DNA of 64,000 bases from CAYNHF01 sp964397045 (GTDB taxonomy: Bacteria; Actinomycetota; Acidimicrobiia; Spongiisociales; UBA5794). The notes beneath the pieces were generated by a model. The model was not told the origin of the DNA. It saw only the letters and a list, made by a program, of their open reading frames with translations, and made no database searches. Both the position numbers and the translations under genes were made by a program. The stretch lies in assembly GCA_964397045.1 (NCBI GenBank), contig CAYNHF010000047.1, forward strand, positions 1 to 64,000. Reading direction: 5' to 3'. Positions 37,643 to 46,471 of this stretch are shown here, piece by piece (position 1 is the first letter of the stretch; every line of letters begins with the position of its first letter).

Positions 37643-38302
37643 ATGAGTAAGACAAGCCAGAAGACCGGGCAACCGGCTGCAGCGAAACGCAAGGTCCCGG
37701 TACTCGCGATCGTATTCGTCGGGGTTGCGGCGCTGCTGATCGCAGCGATGTTCCTTGGGAGTGGGTCGACCGCGGACGCCGGCGAGCAGACTGGTGCCCC
37801 GGTGATCACAGGTGAGGCGCTGCCGGAATTCCCCAATCCTCCGCCGTTCTCACCAGACGCCGACCCCGCCTTCGGCTTGGTGGCCCCGGAGGTGGTGGGG
37901 ACGGACTTCGAAGACAATCCCGTCGAAATCACGCACGATGGAACCCCCACCGCGGTCATATTCGTGGCGCATTGGTGTCCGCATTGCCAGGCAGAGGTTC
38001 CTCGAGTCACCCAATGGCTGGCAGAAACTGGCGGCGTGGAAGGCGTCGACATCGTATCCGTCAGTTCGGCCGTCGATGACCGATCCACCAACTACCCACC
38101 ATCGAGTTGGCTGGCAGAAGAAGACTGGCCTATCCCGGTGATCCGCGACGACGCCACCAGTTCAGTAATTCGAGCCTACGGCAACGGAGGATTCCCGTAT
38201 TGGGTGTTCCTCGACGGTGAAGGTCGTGTCGTGGCTCGCACGGCCGGCCAACTGGAGACCGCACAGCTCGAGGCGCTGCTCATCGCGCTCGCCGGAAGCT
38301 GA
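37643..38302 (+). CDS. membrane-anchored thioredoxin-fold protein (DsbA/BdbD-like, CPHC)
   Basis: A 219-aa protein. A single N-terminal helix (VPVLAIVFVGVAALLIAAMF, ~18-37) anchors it with the domain outside. The thioredoxin fold contains the active site WCPHC and a cis-Pro in GGFPYWVF. CPHC is the DsbA-type dipeptide and favours an oxidase role, and the upstream DsbB-like gene supports this; the overall fold also resembles TlpA/ResA proteins. The ATG at 37643 gives a short Lys-rich cytoplasmic tail before the helix. No cysteine outside the active site is obvious. Confidence 0.86.
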   Translation: MSKTSQKTGQPAAAKRKVPVLAIVFVGVAALLIAAMFLGSGSTADAGEQTGAPVITGEALPEFPNPPPFSPDADPAFGLVAPEVVGTDFEDNPVEITHDGTPTAVIFVAHWCPHCQAEVPRVTQWLAETGGVEGVDIVSVSSAVDDRSTNYPPSSWLAEEDWPIPVIRDDATSSVIRAYGNGGFPYWVFLDGEGRVVARTAGQLETAQLEALLIALAGS

Positions 38303-38315
38303 GGCCGCGGGGCCG

Positions 38316-39440
38316 CTACAGCCCAACTCGATCAGCTAGCTTCGCCCGCCACGCCGCGGAATCGCCAAACAGAAGCTGGTCAGTCTTGGCTCGCTTGAAG
38401 TAGAGATGGGCATCGTGTTCCCAGGTGAATCCGATGCCGCCATGGACCTGGATGGTTTCCGCAGCTACGTCGAAGAACGCATCCGAACAGTACGCCTTGG
38501 CCAGCGCGGCCACCACCGGGAGGTCGTCGTCTGCCACCGAGGCTGTCCAGCCGGCGTAGTAGGCCGCCGATCGCGCTCCCTCCACCGCGACAAGCATGTC
38601 TGCACACTTGTGCTTGACGGCCTGGAAGGAACCGATGGGCCTACCGAACTGATAGCGCTCCTTGGCGTAGGCCACGGACATCTCCATACAGCGCTCCGCC
38701 CCACCCACCTGTTCGAAGGCCAAGGCAACAACGGCCAGGTCGTAGAGCCGGGCGATCGTGATCGCACCGGAACCGGAATCACCGACCCGGGCAGAAGCCG
38801 GCAGCCGTACGGAATTGAAGGAGACGGTGGCCTGCTTGCGGGTCATGTCCATCGTCTCGAGCGGCGAGGCGGCGACGCCCGAGTTTTCCGAGTCCACCAG
38901 ATAGAGGTCGATCGACCCGGCTTCGTTGCGGGCAGCAACGATGAGCGTATCTGCGCTGTGCCCATCAACCACGAATGACTTCGTACCGGTGACCACGACA
39001 TCCGGCCCGGCTGCGGTAGCGGTCGTCGTGAGGTCTTCCGGATCCCAGCTGCCATCCGGTTCGATGAAGGCAGCGGCCAGCCGGCGCTCCCCCGCGGCCA
39101 CCGCGGGAAGCAGCTCCCGTTTCTGCTCCTCTGTGCCTGCCAGCAGGAGGGTGTTAGCACCCAGCACCACCGAGGACAGAAACGGGGCAGGAGTCAACGC
39201 CCTTCCCATCTCCTCCAGAATGATCCCGAGTTCGAGCACGGTGAACCCGGCGCCTCCGTACTCCTCGGGTACCGCCATTGCCTGCCAACCGAGCCCTGCC
39301 ATCTCGGTCCACAGTGCGGGATCGAAACCTGCCTCGGTTTCCATCACGGCGCGGACAGCTTCCGAATTGGATCTGTTGCCGAGGAATTCTCGCGCCGCGT
39401 CCCGCAACATGCGCTGCTCGTCACTCAAGGCGAAATCCAC
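38316..39440 (-). CDS. acyl-CoA dehydrogenase
   Basis: A 374-aa FAD enzyme that introduces an alpha,beta double bond into an acyl-CoA. The family pattern includes FALSDEQRMLRDAAREFL, FIEPDGSWDPEDLTT, RYQFGRPIGSFQAVKHKCAD and the C-terminal IQVHGGIGFTWEHDAHLYFKRA at about 331-352; the Glu in TWEHD is the likely catalytic base. The start is GTG at 39440 (VDFALSDEQ), because AGGAG lies 5 nt upstream; a TTG one codon earlier is possible. It is divergent from the LLM oxidoreductase gene. It resembles the short-form dehydrogenases seen in actinobacterial side-chain or branched acyl-CoA degradation; the substrate is not determinable. Confidence 0.88.
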   Translation of the reverse strand: MDFALSDEQRMLRDAAREFLGNRSNSEAVRAVMETEAGFDPALWTEMAGLGWQAMAVPEEYGGAGFTVLELGIILEEMGRALTPAPFLSSVVLGANTLLLAGTEEQKRELLPAVAAGERRLAAAFIEPDGSWDPEDLTTTATAAGPDVVVTGTKSFVVDGHSADTLIVAARNEAGSIDLYLVDSENSGVAASPLETMDMTRKQATVSFNSVRLPASARVGDSGSGAITIARLYDLAVVALAFEQVGGAERCMEMSVAYAKERYQFGRPIGSFQAVKHKCADMLVAVEGARSAAYYAGWTASVADDDLPVVAALAKAYCSDAFFDVAAETIQVHGGIGFTWEHDAHLYFKRAKTDQLLFGDSAAWRAKLADRVGL

Positions 39441-39574
39441 CAATACTCCTGCTCGGGGTCGAGATCGCGTTCCTTGCATTCTTCCATGCATCCACCCCGA
39501 GCCAAGCGGGAACCAACACGTCGCTCGGCCAACTAGCGTTACGGCCGGCCGAGTGACCCATCAAGGAGTTGTCC

Positions 39575-40513
39575 ATGCAATTCGCATTCATGACCGAGCC
39601 GCAAGCAGGCGGCACGTATGACGAGTTGCTGACACTGGCGCGCTGGGCCGAAGCGACCGGCTTCGATGCGTTCGCCCGCTCAGACCACTTCTTGAATCAG
39701 GCGGAATCCGTACCAGCGACCGACGCGATGACCACATTGGCGGGACTGGGCCGCGACACCGACCGCATCAGGCTGACGGTGCTCGTCACTCCGGTGACGT
39801 TCCGTCATCCGGCGATCATCGCGAAGACCGCGGCCACGGTCGACGAGATGTCGGGAGGGCGCTTCGAACTCGGCGTCGGAACCGGATGGATGGAACCCGA
39901 ACATGAGCGTTTCGGGATCGAACTGCCCCCATTGCGGGACCGATTCAGCAATCTCTTCGAAACCCTGGCTTATCTCCGAGCCTGCTTCAGCGACGCACCA
40001 CAAGGCTTCAGCGGCAGGCACTTCGAGCTGACAGAAATGGACGTGTTGCCTGGCCGCACCGGTCCCCTCCCGCTGATCATCGGCGGCAGCGGCCCTCGCA
40101 AGACACCATCGATTGCAGGCCGCTTCGCTGATGAGTACAACATGTTCTCCTGTGACGAAGCGACCCAGCGAGCCCGGGTCACGGTGATGCAACAGGCAGC
40201 TGAAGACACCGGACGCGATCCGGCAGAGATCACGTTGAGCTTCGTGGGGTATCCGGTGGTGGGAGAAGATGAGGCCGGGTACCGGGATCGCCTCGGAGCC
40301 AGGGCAGCCGCCCGCGGGATGGCGGTCGATGAGTACGCTGCCATGCTCACCTCACGCACGATTCCGCATGGAACCACAGAGCAGGTGAGTGAGGCCTTCG
40401 TCGACCTAGAGCGTCGCGGGATCGGCCGCTATTACATCCAGGTGTACGCCCCGCTGGACGAGATCGACACCGAAGACGTTGCCAGGGTGCTTGCGGCCGC
40501 CCGCGGGGCGTGA
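39575..40513 (+). CDS. LLM-class (F420-dependent type) oxidoreductase
   Basis: A 312-aa luciferase-like TIM-barrel protein. Recognisable parts are FDAFARSDHFL, LGVGTGWMEPEHERFGI, RDRFSNLFETLAYLRA and PLIIGGSGPRKTPSIAGRFADEYN. Actinobacterial members mostly use coenzyme F420 and act as hydride-transfer enzymes on varied substrates; flavin dependence is also possible. The ATG at 39575 follows AAGGAG by 6 nt, and a TTG two codons earlier is less likely. It is followed 63 nt later by the sufC-sufS genes on the same strand, but the inverted repeat in that gap suggests a separate promoter. Confidence 0.88.
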   Translation: MQFAFMTEPQAGGTYDELLTLARWAEATGFDAFARSDHFLNQAESVPATDAMTTLAGLGRDTDRIRLTVLVTPVTFRHPAIIAKTAATVDEMSGGRFELGVGTGWMEPEHERFGIELPPLRDRFSNLFETLAYLRACFSDAPQGFSGRHFELTEMDVLPGRTGPLPLIIGGSGPRKTPSIAGRFADEYNMFSCDEATQRARVTVMQQAAEDTGRDPAEITLSFVGYPVVGEDEAGYRDRLGARAAARGMAVDEYAAMLTSRTIPHGTTEQVSEAFVDLERRGIGRYYIQVYAPLDEIDTEDVARVLAAARGA

Positions 40514-40544
40514 AGGTAGCTCGTCCTCCATTACTCCTATCGGC

Positions 40545-40566
40545 TTAGTACTTAGAAAAGCACTAA
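40545..40566. promoter_or_regulatory. imperfect inverted repeat directly upstream of sufC
   Basis: TTAGTACTTAG / AAAAGCACTAA pair at 8 of 11 positions, with TTAGT...ACTAA at the ends. It lies in an AT-rich patch 10 nt before the sufC ATG, where an Fe-S-sensing repressor of the SUF genes could bind. No known consensus is matched with certainty. Confidence 0.35.
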
Positions 40567-40576
40567 CGTAGCGGCC

Positions 40577-41338
40577 ATGGCGCATCCACTCCTCCAGATC
40601 AGCAACCTCCACGTTTCGGCCGAGGACACCCCGATCATTCGAGGCCTCGACCTGACGATCGATCGAGGCGAAATCCACGCCCTCATGGGTCCGAACGGGT
40701 CCGGTAAGTCCACGCTGGCGAACGTCTTGATGGGCCACCCGGCATACGTGGTCACCGAGGGAACCATCCATTATCAGGGTGAGGACATCGCCACATGGAC
40801 CCCAGACCAGCGGGGCCGGGCAGGAATGTTCCTCGGGTTTCAGTACCCGGAGGAAATCCCGGGTGTGTCCGTCGTCAATTTTCTGCGCGCCGCCCTCTCC
40901 AACCGCACTGGAGTCGACTACACGGTCCTCGAGCTGCGCCTCAGGGTGATGGAGGCGATGAAGGAACTCGGGATGGAGTCTTCCTTCGCCGATCGGTACC
41001 TCAATGAAGGGTTTTCCGGGGGAGAACGCAAACGCAACGAGGTCCTGCAGATGGCGGTGCTCGAACCCGAACTGGCAATTCTGGATGAAACCGACTCCGG
41101 CCTCGACATCGATGCCCTGAAGATCGTCGCCGAGGGTGTCCAGAAGGTCGCCGGTCCCGAGCGCGGTTTCCTGATCATCACGCACTATCAGCGGATGCTC
41201 GACTACATCACCCCCGATTCCGTCCATATCTTCGTGGACGGACGGGTCGTGGAGTCGGGCGATGCCGCGCTCGCCGAGCGTATCGAGGTGTCCGGGTACG
41301 ACGAGTATCGACCGGCCCCGGCAGGATCGTCAGGGTGA
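40577..41338 (+). CDS. sufC: Fe-S assembly ATPase SufC (first copy)
   Basis: A 253-aa ABC-type ATPase that works with SufB and SufD in Fe-S cluster assembly. Walker A GPNGSGKST, Q-loop LGFQYPEEIPGVSV, signature FSGGERKRNE and Walker B LAILDETDSGLDID are intact and typical of SufC. Its stop overlaps the sufS start (GTGA). A second intact SufC gene lies at 48.5 kb in the sufD operon; the two proteins differ widely in sequence, so the duplication is old. SufB is encoded far away at 61.4 kb. Confidence 0.94.
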   Translation: MAHPLLQISNLHVSAEDTPIIRGLDLTIDRGEIHALMGPNGSGKSTLANVLMGHPAYVVTEGTIHYQGEDIATWTPDQRGRAGMFLGFQYPEEIPGVSVVNFLRAALSNRTGVDYTVLELRLRVMEAMKELGMESSFADRYLNEGFSGGERKRNEVLQMAVLEPELAILDETDSGLDIDALKIVAEGVQKVAGPERGFLIITHYQRMLDYITPDSVHIFVDGRVVESGDAALAERIEVSGYDEYRPAPAGSSG

Positions 41339-42570
41339 CGTTCGACGCAGTCACCGTTCGCAAGGATTTCCCGATCCTGGACCGGACCGTCAACGGCAAG
41401 CCGCTCATCTATCTCGACTCCGCGGCCACAACACAGAAGCCGAATCCGGTCATCGACGCCATCTCCGACTACTACCGAACCATCAACGCGAATGTGCATC
41501 GCGGGGCCTACACACTGGCGGACGAGGCGACCATCGCCTACGAAGGAGCACGAGCGACGGTCGCAGCCTTTGTGAATGCCGGCGCTGCATCCGAGATCGT
41601 TTTCTCGCGCGGCACCACCAGTTCGCTCAACAGCGTGGCGTACGGGTGGGGCTTGAACCGGCTCCAGCCCGGCGACCGGATATTACTCAGCATCATGGAG
41701 CATCACTCCAACGTCGTGCCGTGGCAGATCATCGCTCGCCACACCGGGGCGGAACTGGCATACCTCGAACTCGACGACACGTTCGGGGTAGACCTCGATG
41801 GCCTCGACGCACTTGTGGATGATCGGCTGAAGGTCGTGGCCATCTCGGGCATGTCGAACGTGACCGGCGCTCTCGGCCCGGTCGGCGTTCTCTCTGAAGC
41901 GGCCCGTTCCGTGGGCGCGATCGTGGTCGTAGACGGTGCGCAGCTGGTACCGCACCTGCCGGTCGATGTGCAACGGCTGGGAGCCGACTTCCTCGCGTTC
42001 TCAGCCCACAAGATGCTGGGCCCTACCGGCATTGGAGCCATGTGGGGACGACCCGAGTTGCTGGAGGAGATGGAGCCAACCGAAGGTGGCGGTGAGATGA
42101 TCACCGACGTGGGACGATTCGAGTCGAGCTGGGCCCCCGTCCCTCACAAGTTCGAAGCAGGGACTCCACCGATTGCACAAGCGGTGGGTTTCGCGGCGGC
42201 GATCGACTATCTGAACGCACTCGGAATGGACAACGTTCGGCGCCATGAGATCGAAGTCACCGGCTACGCACTGGAACAACTTGCGTCCGTCCCCGACCTC
42301 ACGGTGTACGGCCCGTTGGATCTAGATCAACGCGGTGGTGCGATCAGTTTCGAACTGGGTGACATCCATGCCCACGACCTGGCGACGATCCTCGACGAGG
42401 AGCAGGGAGTCGCGGTGCGAGCAGGCCACCACTGCGCCAAGCCGCTGATGCGGTTCCTCGAGGTCCCGGCGACGGCCCGTGCGTCCTTCTACGTCTACAG
42501 CGTTCCCTCGGATGTCGATGCGCTGGTCGCCGGACTGTTGCGGGCTCGCCAGGTGTTCGGCCTGGCCTGA
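41335..42570 (+). CDS. sufS: cysteine desulfurase SufS
   Basis: A 411-aa PLP enzyme that takes sulfur from cysteine and passes it to SufU. Visible: the N-terminal YLDSAATTQKP, MEHHSNVVPWQ, PLP-lysine in SAHKMLGPTGIG, and the persulfide Cys in RAGHHCAKPLMRF. Type II (SufS-like) as judged from the active-site loop. The GTG at 41335 overlaps the sufC stop. The scaffold or acceptor gene sufU follows after one opposite-strand gene. Confidence 0.95.
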   Translation: MTFDAVTVRKDFPILDRTVNGKPLIYLDSAATTQKPNPVIDAISDYYRTINANVHRGAYTLADEATIAYEGARATVAAFVNAGAASEIVFSRGTTSSLNSVAYGWGLNRLQPGDRILLSIMEHHSNVVPWQIIARHTGAELAYLELDDTFGVDLDGLDALVDDRLKVVAISGMSNVTGALGPVGVLSEAARSVGAIVVVDGAQLVPHLPVDVQRLGADFLAFSAHKMLGPTGIGAMWGRPELLEEMEPTEGGGEMITDVGRFESSWAPVPHKFEAGTPPIAQAVGFAAAIDYLNALGMDNVRRHEIEVTGYALEQLASVPDLTVYGPLDLDQRGGAISFELGDIHAHDLATILDEEQGVAVRAGHHCAKPLMRFLEVPATARASFYVYSVPSDVDALVAGLLRARQVFGLA

Positions 42571-42597
42571 CACCCGGCAGGCGGGTTGAAGGCGCCC

Positions 42598-43056
42598 TCA
42601 GCCGGCGAGATCTGGCTGGAGGCCGCCGATCACCGCGGGGTCAACGATGTTCTGGAGACGAATCTGGCCACGGGCAACAGTCTTCCCGTCGGATTTGCGT
42701 GTGATCACCACCTGCCAGAGTTGCTGAGTCCGCCCCCGATGGATCGGGATGGCTTCGCCCCGCAGCAGGCCGCTGCGATGGCTGCGGATGAAGTCGGTGG
42801 TGTTGTGCACCCCCACGACGCCGAGGATTCCCTCCTGAGTTGCAGCCCAGGCCGCCCCTCCGATCGAGCCGAGGCTCTCCACCATCGTGCAGTAGACCCC
42901 ACCGTTCACCACGCCGTAGGGCTGCAGGTGCTGCGGACCAGCTTCGAGGGTGCCGATGACTCGATCTGGAGTCAGTTCCTCATACCTACCACCGATCACT
43001 TCGAAGAACCCGCCGCCGTCTTCAGGTTCGGACAACCCGCTATCGGCACTGGCCAT
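42598..43056 (-). CDS. PaaI-family hotdog thioesterase
   Basis: A 152-aa hotdog-fold protein: HLQPYGVVNGGVYCTMVESLG is the family's catalytic-loop region (Gly-Gly-Val after the Asn), followed by VGVHNTTDFIRSHRSG and RTQQLWQVVITRKSDGKTVARG. Members hydrolyse aromatic or short acyl-CoA thioesters. The ATG at 43056 follows GAGGAG. It sits on the minus strand between sufS and sufU, an insertion into an otherwise usual sufS-sufU order. Confidence 0.85.
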   Translation of the reverse strand: MASADSGLSEPEDGGGFFEVIGGRYEELTPDRVIGTLEAGPQHLQPYGVVNGGVYCTMVESLGSIGGAAWAATQEGILGVVGVHNTTDFIRSHRSGLLRGEAIPIHRGRTQQLWQVVITRKSDGKTVARGQIRLQNIVDPAVIGGLQPDLAG

Positions 43057-43221
43057 CGAACGGCTCCTCGGTGAGGGGAGCCGCACCCTATCACTCCTCC
43101 CCTTGACCGATCCCAGGCCGCGACCCGACTGTCCAGCAGACCCGGGAACGCCACTGCACCGGGAATCCGGGAGACGTTCTCGGGGTTATCGTGCGGGACC
43201 CGTCTCACGAGAAACGCCGAC

Positions 43222-43665
43222 ATGTCGATCCAAGAGCTCTATCGCGAAACGATCCTGGACCACTACCGGAATCCGCGTCGACGCGGTTCCATCACCGAGC
43301 CTCACCTTCACGCCGAGGGCAACAACCCCTCGTGCGGCGACGAGTTCTCGCTGGACCTGGTGGTGGTCGAAGGCGTCGTGGTCGACGTCGCTACCCAGGG
43401 CCAGGGTTGCTCGATCTCGCAAGCCTCGGGTTCGATGATGGCGGACGCCATCGTTGGCCAATCGGTGGAAGAGGTCGTCGGCCTGACCCACAAGTTCAAG
43501 TTGATGATGTCGATCGAGGAGGGCGAGAGTCCGATCGATCCTGATCGCCCCGGAGCCGTACTGGGCGACCTGGAGGCCCTGCAAGGGGTTCGCAAGTTCC
43601 CGGTCCGAATCAAGTGCGCCGATCTGCCGTGGACCACACTGGAAGACGCGCTCTCAAACGCATGA
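43222..43665 (+). CDS. sufU: Fe-S assembly sulfur acceptor SufU
   Basis: 147 aa, IscU-like fold of the SufU type. Three ligand cysteines are present: NPSCGDEF, GQGCSIS and IKCADLPW; the inserted region between the second and third, typical of SufU, is present. It binds zinc and accepts persulfide from SufS. Separated from sufS by the opposite-strand thioesterase gene, so it needs its own promoter in 43057-43221. Confidence 0.94.
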   Translation: MSIQELYRETILDHYRNPRRRGSITEPHLHAEGNNPSCGDEFSLDLVVVEGVVVDVATQGQGCSISQASGSMMADAIVGQSVEEVVGLTHKFKLMMSIEEGESPIDPDRPGAVLGDLEALQGVRKFPVRIKCADLPWTTLEDALSNA

Positions 43666-43700
43666 ACGGGTGACGGACCGGTCATCGCCCGGCCCCGGCA

Positions 43701-44906
43701 TCAGGCAGACGGGCTCACCGGGGTTTCATTGCCCGTGTGCGATTCGCGCACGAAGAGTAGGAGCACTGTCAGGGCTGCCAGGCTGGCGCCGGCAGCCAGC
43801 ACCGCGTTAACGCCCACCCCGAAGCCTTCGAAGAGCGCCGGCCCAATCGCAGCGCCGGTTGCCCGCCCGAGGGAGGTCGCCACGATGATCCAGGCCAGGT
43901 ATCGCGTCCGCGCCGTCGGCGCCATTTCGGTGGACAGCGGGATCGAGGACACAATCGTGAACTCGAATCCACCGATGCCGATGGCGAGCGCGACCAAGCC
44001 GGTAACCAGTTGCTCTTGGGCCACGCCAACCATGAGATAGCCGGCCGCCGAGACGACCAGGCCTATCGCCACGGCCCGCCGCTTGCCGATCCGGTCGGTA
44101 AACGCAAAGGTGGCACCCTCACCTGCGAGTTCCGACAGCCCGATCACCACCGCCGTGAACCCCAGGGCGGCGAGCGTCAGCCCGAACCCATCCTCGAGCC
44201 ACGCCCCGTACATCACGAACATCGACTCGGCTGCCAGGTTGAAAAGGCCCACCACCACGATCAGTGCCGCCGCAGATCGGTGCCATTTGATCCTGCTCCG
44301 ATCGGCCTTTGCTGCCTCGGAGTCGGGATCGAGAGCCCAACCCGTTGCCAGCAGCGCGATCCCGATCAGGATCGCGAACACCCAGAACGGAGCGTTCCAA
44401 CCCGCCCGATCCAGCAGCCAGCCTGCGGCGGGAGCACCGACGAGCAAGGAGCCCGCCCAGGTGAGTTCGAAAACGGAGAGGTAGCGGGCTCGGCGTTCGT
44501 AAGGGACCCGATCCGAGATGTAGGCCTGGGAGGTGATGTCGAAGACCGGCTTGGCGACTCCCATGAGAATGAAACCCACGAGCGCACCGACGTACACGTT
44601 GGTCGCGGCCGTCACCAGCGATCCCACCACAAACAAGGCCATCGAGAGCCGGATCAGCCGCCGATGCCGGGCGCCACCAACAGTTGTGACCACGCCCGGA
44701 GTGGCCAGCCCCGAGATCCATCGGGCAGAGACCAGCACCCCTGCCGCCGTCAGTGGCACGCCGAGACCGCGTGCGATCGCGGGCAAGAACGGATACACGA
44801 ACCGCGTCGAGGTGTTGATGACGAAACGCGCCGCGGCCAGGAAGCCGAGGGGTCGCCGAATCACGCGCGCCTCGAAGTCCGGACTGCTCTCGGCCGACGG
44901 ACTCAC
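43701..44906 (-). CDS. MFS transporter
   Basis: A 401-aa transporter with 12 predicted helices in two bundles and a charged central loop (DPDSEAAKADRSRIKWHRS, ~193-211). The conserved loop after helix 2 and the pattern DRIGKRRAVAIG after helix 8 match the major facilitator superfamily. The substrate cannot be inferred. The start is GTG at 44906 without a clear Shine-Dalgarno sequence. It follows fumC on the same strand, separated by a strong hairpin, and converges with sufU. Confidence 0.87.
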   Translation of the reverse strand: MSPSAESSPDFEARVIRRPLGFLAAARFVINTSTRFVYPFLPAIARGLGVPLTAAGVLVSARWISGLATPGVVTTVGGARHRRLIRLSMALFVVGSLVTAATNVYVGALVGFILMGVAKPVFDITSQAYISDRVPYERRARYLSVFELTWAGSLLVGAPAAGWLLDRAGWNAPFWVFAILIGIALLATGWALDPDSEAAKADRSRIKWHRSAAALIVVVGLFNLAAESMFVMYGAWLEDGFGLTLAALGFTAVVIGLSELAGEGATFAFTDRIGKRRAVAIGLVVSAAGYLMVGVAQEQLVTGLVALAIGIGGFEFTIVSSIPLSTEMAPTARTRYLAWIIVATSLGRATGAAIGPALFEGFGVGVNAVLAAGASLAALTVLLLFVRESHTGNETPVSPSA

Positions 44907-44907
44907 G

Positions 44908-44935
44908 GCCCGGCGCGGGCAAGTCTGCGCCGGGC
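44908..44935 (-). terminator. GC-rich hairpin between fumarase and MFS genes
   Basis: Perfect 9-bp arms GCCCGGCGC / GCGCCGGGC with a 10-nt loop start 8 nt after the fumC stop codon. No T tract follows, as for the hairpin at 7998-8024. It likely ends or attenuates the fumC transcript; it also lies just before the MFS start codon. Confidence 0.45.
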
Positions 44936-44943
44936 AACGCTTA

Positions 44944-46332
44944 TCACTCGACCACGCCGCCCTCAGTCATTCGCTGCAGATCGAGCAAGTCGTCGACTTC
45001 GTCCTCGGTCAACCAACCTTTCTCGACGACAACCTCCCGGACGTTGCGTCCCGAAGCAAAGGCCTCCTTGGCGGCGACCGCTCCCCTGTCGTATCCAATG
45101 TGCGGATTCAGTGCGGTGACGACGATGATGTTGGCCTCGACGAGTTCCCGAGCTCGATCCACGTTCGCTTCGATCCCCTCCACACAACGCTCCCGGAAGG
45201 TGTTTGCGGCTGCCGCCAACAGCCCGATCGACTCCAACAGGTTGTGGACCATTACCGGCATCATCACGTTGAGCTCGAAGTTTCCGCTGGCACCGCTCCA
45301 CGTGATGGTGGTGTCGTTGCCCATGACTTGGGCAGCCACTTGCATCACCATTTCGGACATAACCGGGTTCACCTTGCCCGGCATGATGGAGGAACCTGGC
45401 TGCAGGGAAGGGAGCCGGATCTCGGCGATGCCGGTGCGGGGGCCCGAGGACAGCCAGCGCAGGTCGTTGGCGATCTTGAACATCGCTTGTGCCGTGGTCT
45501 TGAGGACACCGGACACATTGACCGCGGCATCCTTTGCCGCCTGCGCCTCGAAGTGATCATCTGCTTCGCGCAGTGGGTATCCGGTGACGGCCGCCATCTC
45601 CGCAATGACGGCTGCGGCGAAACCATCCGGCGCGTTCAGCCCGGACCCCACCGCGGTCCCGCCCAGGGCAAGTTCGTCCACCTCGGGCAACACCACCTCG
45701 AGCCGATCGATCGCCTTGCGCATCTGCGTGGCGTAGCCACCGAACTCCTGGCCCAGAGTCACCGGAGTAGCATCCATCAGGTGGGTCCTGCCCGATTTCA
45801 CCACCCCACTGAACTCTGCTGCCTTGGCCTCGAGCGAGACCGCCAGACCGGCGAGCGCCGGCAGCAGGTCCTCACGAATCGCAGCGCCCGCCGCGATGTA
45901 GATCGCAGCCGGGATCACGTCATTGGATGACTGCCCGTAGTTGACATGATCGTTGGGATGCGCCAGGTGTGAACCGATCTCTCCTCCGAGCAGCTCGGAT
46001 GCCCGGTTGGCGATCACCTCGTTCGCGTTGGTGTTGGTGGAGGTGCCGGAGCCCGTTTGGAAGATATCGAGCACGAAGTGCTCGTCGAGCTCTCCGTCGC
46101 GCACCTGGTCTGCGGAAGTGGCGATTGCTTCGGCGATCGCAGGGTCGACGTAGCCCACCCGGCCGGATACCCGTGCAGCAGACCCCTTGATGAGTCCGAG
46201 CGCCCAGATGAAGCGTCGATCGAACCGTAGGTTCGAAATGGGGAAGTTGTCGACGGCTCGCTGGGTGGATGCCCCGTAGTAAGCGCCGTCCGGTACTTGC
46301 ACTTCGCCCATCGAGTCGTGTTCGGTGCGCAT
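44944..46332 (-). CDS. fumC: class II fumarate hydratase
   Basis: A 462-aa TCA-cycle enzyme that converts fumarate and L-malate. The superfamily signature GSSIMPGKVNPV, the SSNDVIPAAIYIA region, TGSGTSTNTNANEV, and HLMDATPVTLGQEFGGYA are present. Class II members have no Fe-S cluster. The ATG at 46332 is preceded by AGGAG at 7 nt and starts the family N terminus (MRTEHDSMGEVQVPDGAYYG). A C-terminal domain truncated relative to some FumC is not seen; the length is normal. Confidence 0.95.
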   Translation of the reverse strand: MRTEHDSMGEVQVPDGAYYGASTQRAVDNFPISNLRFDRRFIWALGLIKGSAARVSGRVGYVDPAIAEAIATSADQVRDGELDEHFVLDIFQTGSGTSTNTNANEVIANRASELLGGEIGSHLAHPNDHVNYGQSSNDVIPAAIYIAAGAAIREDLLPALAGLAVSLEAKAAEFSGVVKSGRTHLMDATPVTLGQEFGGYATQMRKAIDRLEVVLPEVDELALGGTAVGSGLNAPDGFAAAVIAEMAAVTGYPLREADDHFEAQAAKDAAVNVSGVLKTTAQAMFKIANDLRWLSSGPRTGIAEIRLPSLQPGSSIMPGKVNPVMSEMVMQVAAQVMGNDTTITWSGASGNFELNVMMPVMVHNLLESIGLLAAAANTFRERCVEGIEANVDRARELVEANIIVVTALNPHIGYDRGAVAAKEAFASGRNVREVVVEKGWLTEDEVDDLLDLQRMTEGGVVE

Positions 46333-46471
46333 ACGCCACTCCTGTCCCGTCGTATCCTTGCGGTCGAGCCCCGCCGAAGAGGGCTCACATCGCGAGACTA
46401 CCGCAGCCCCACGCCCGGCTTGCAGGGCCATTCAGCCCCGGATCACCCGGCTCGCTCTCGAGGCTGCCACA

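Noticed and set aside
44010..45930. Long plus-strand frames opposite the MFS and fumarase genes
   Set aside because: Antisense shadows; composition dominated by Arg, Pro, Gly and His.
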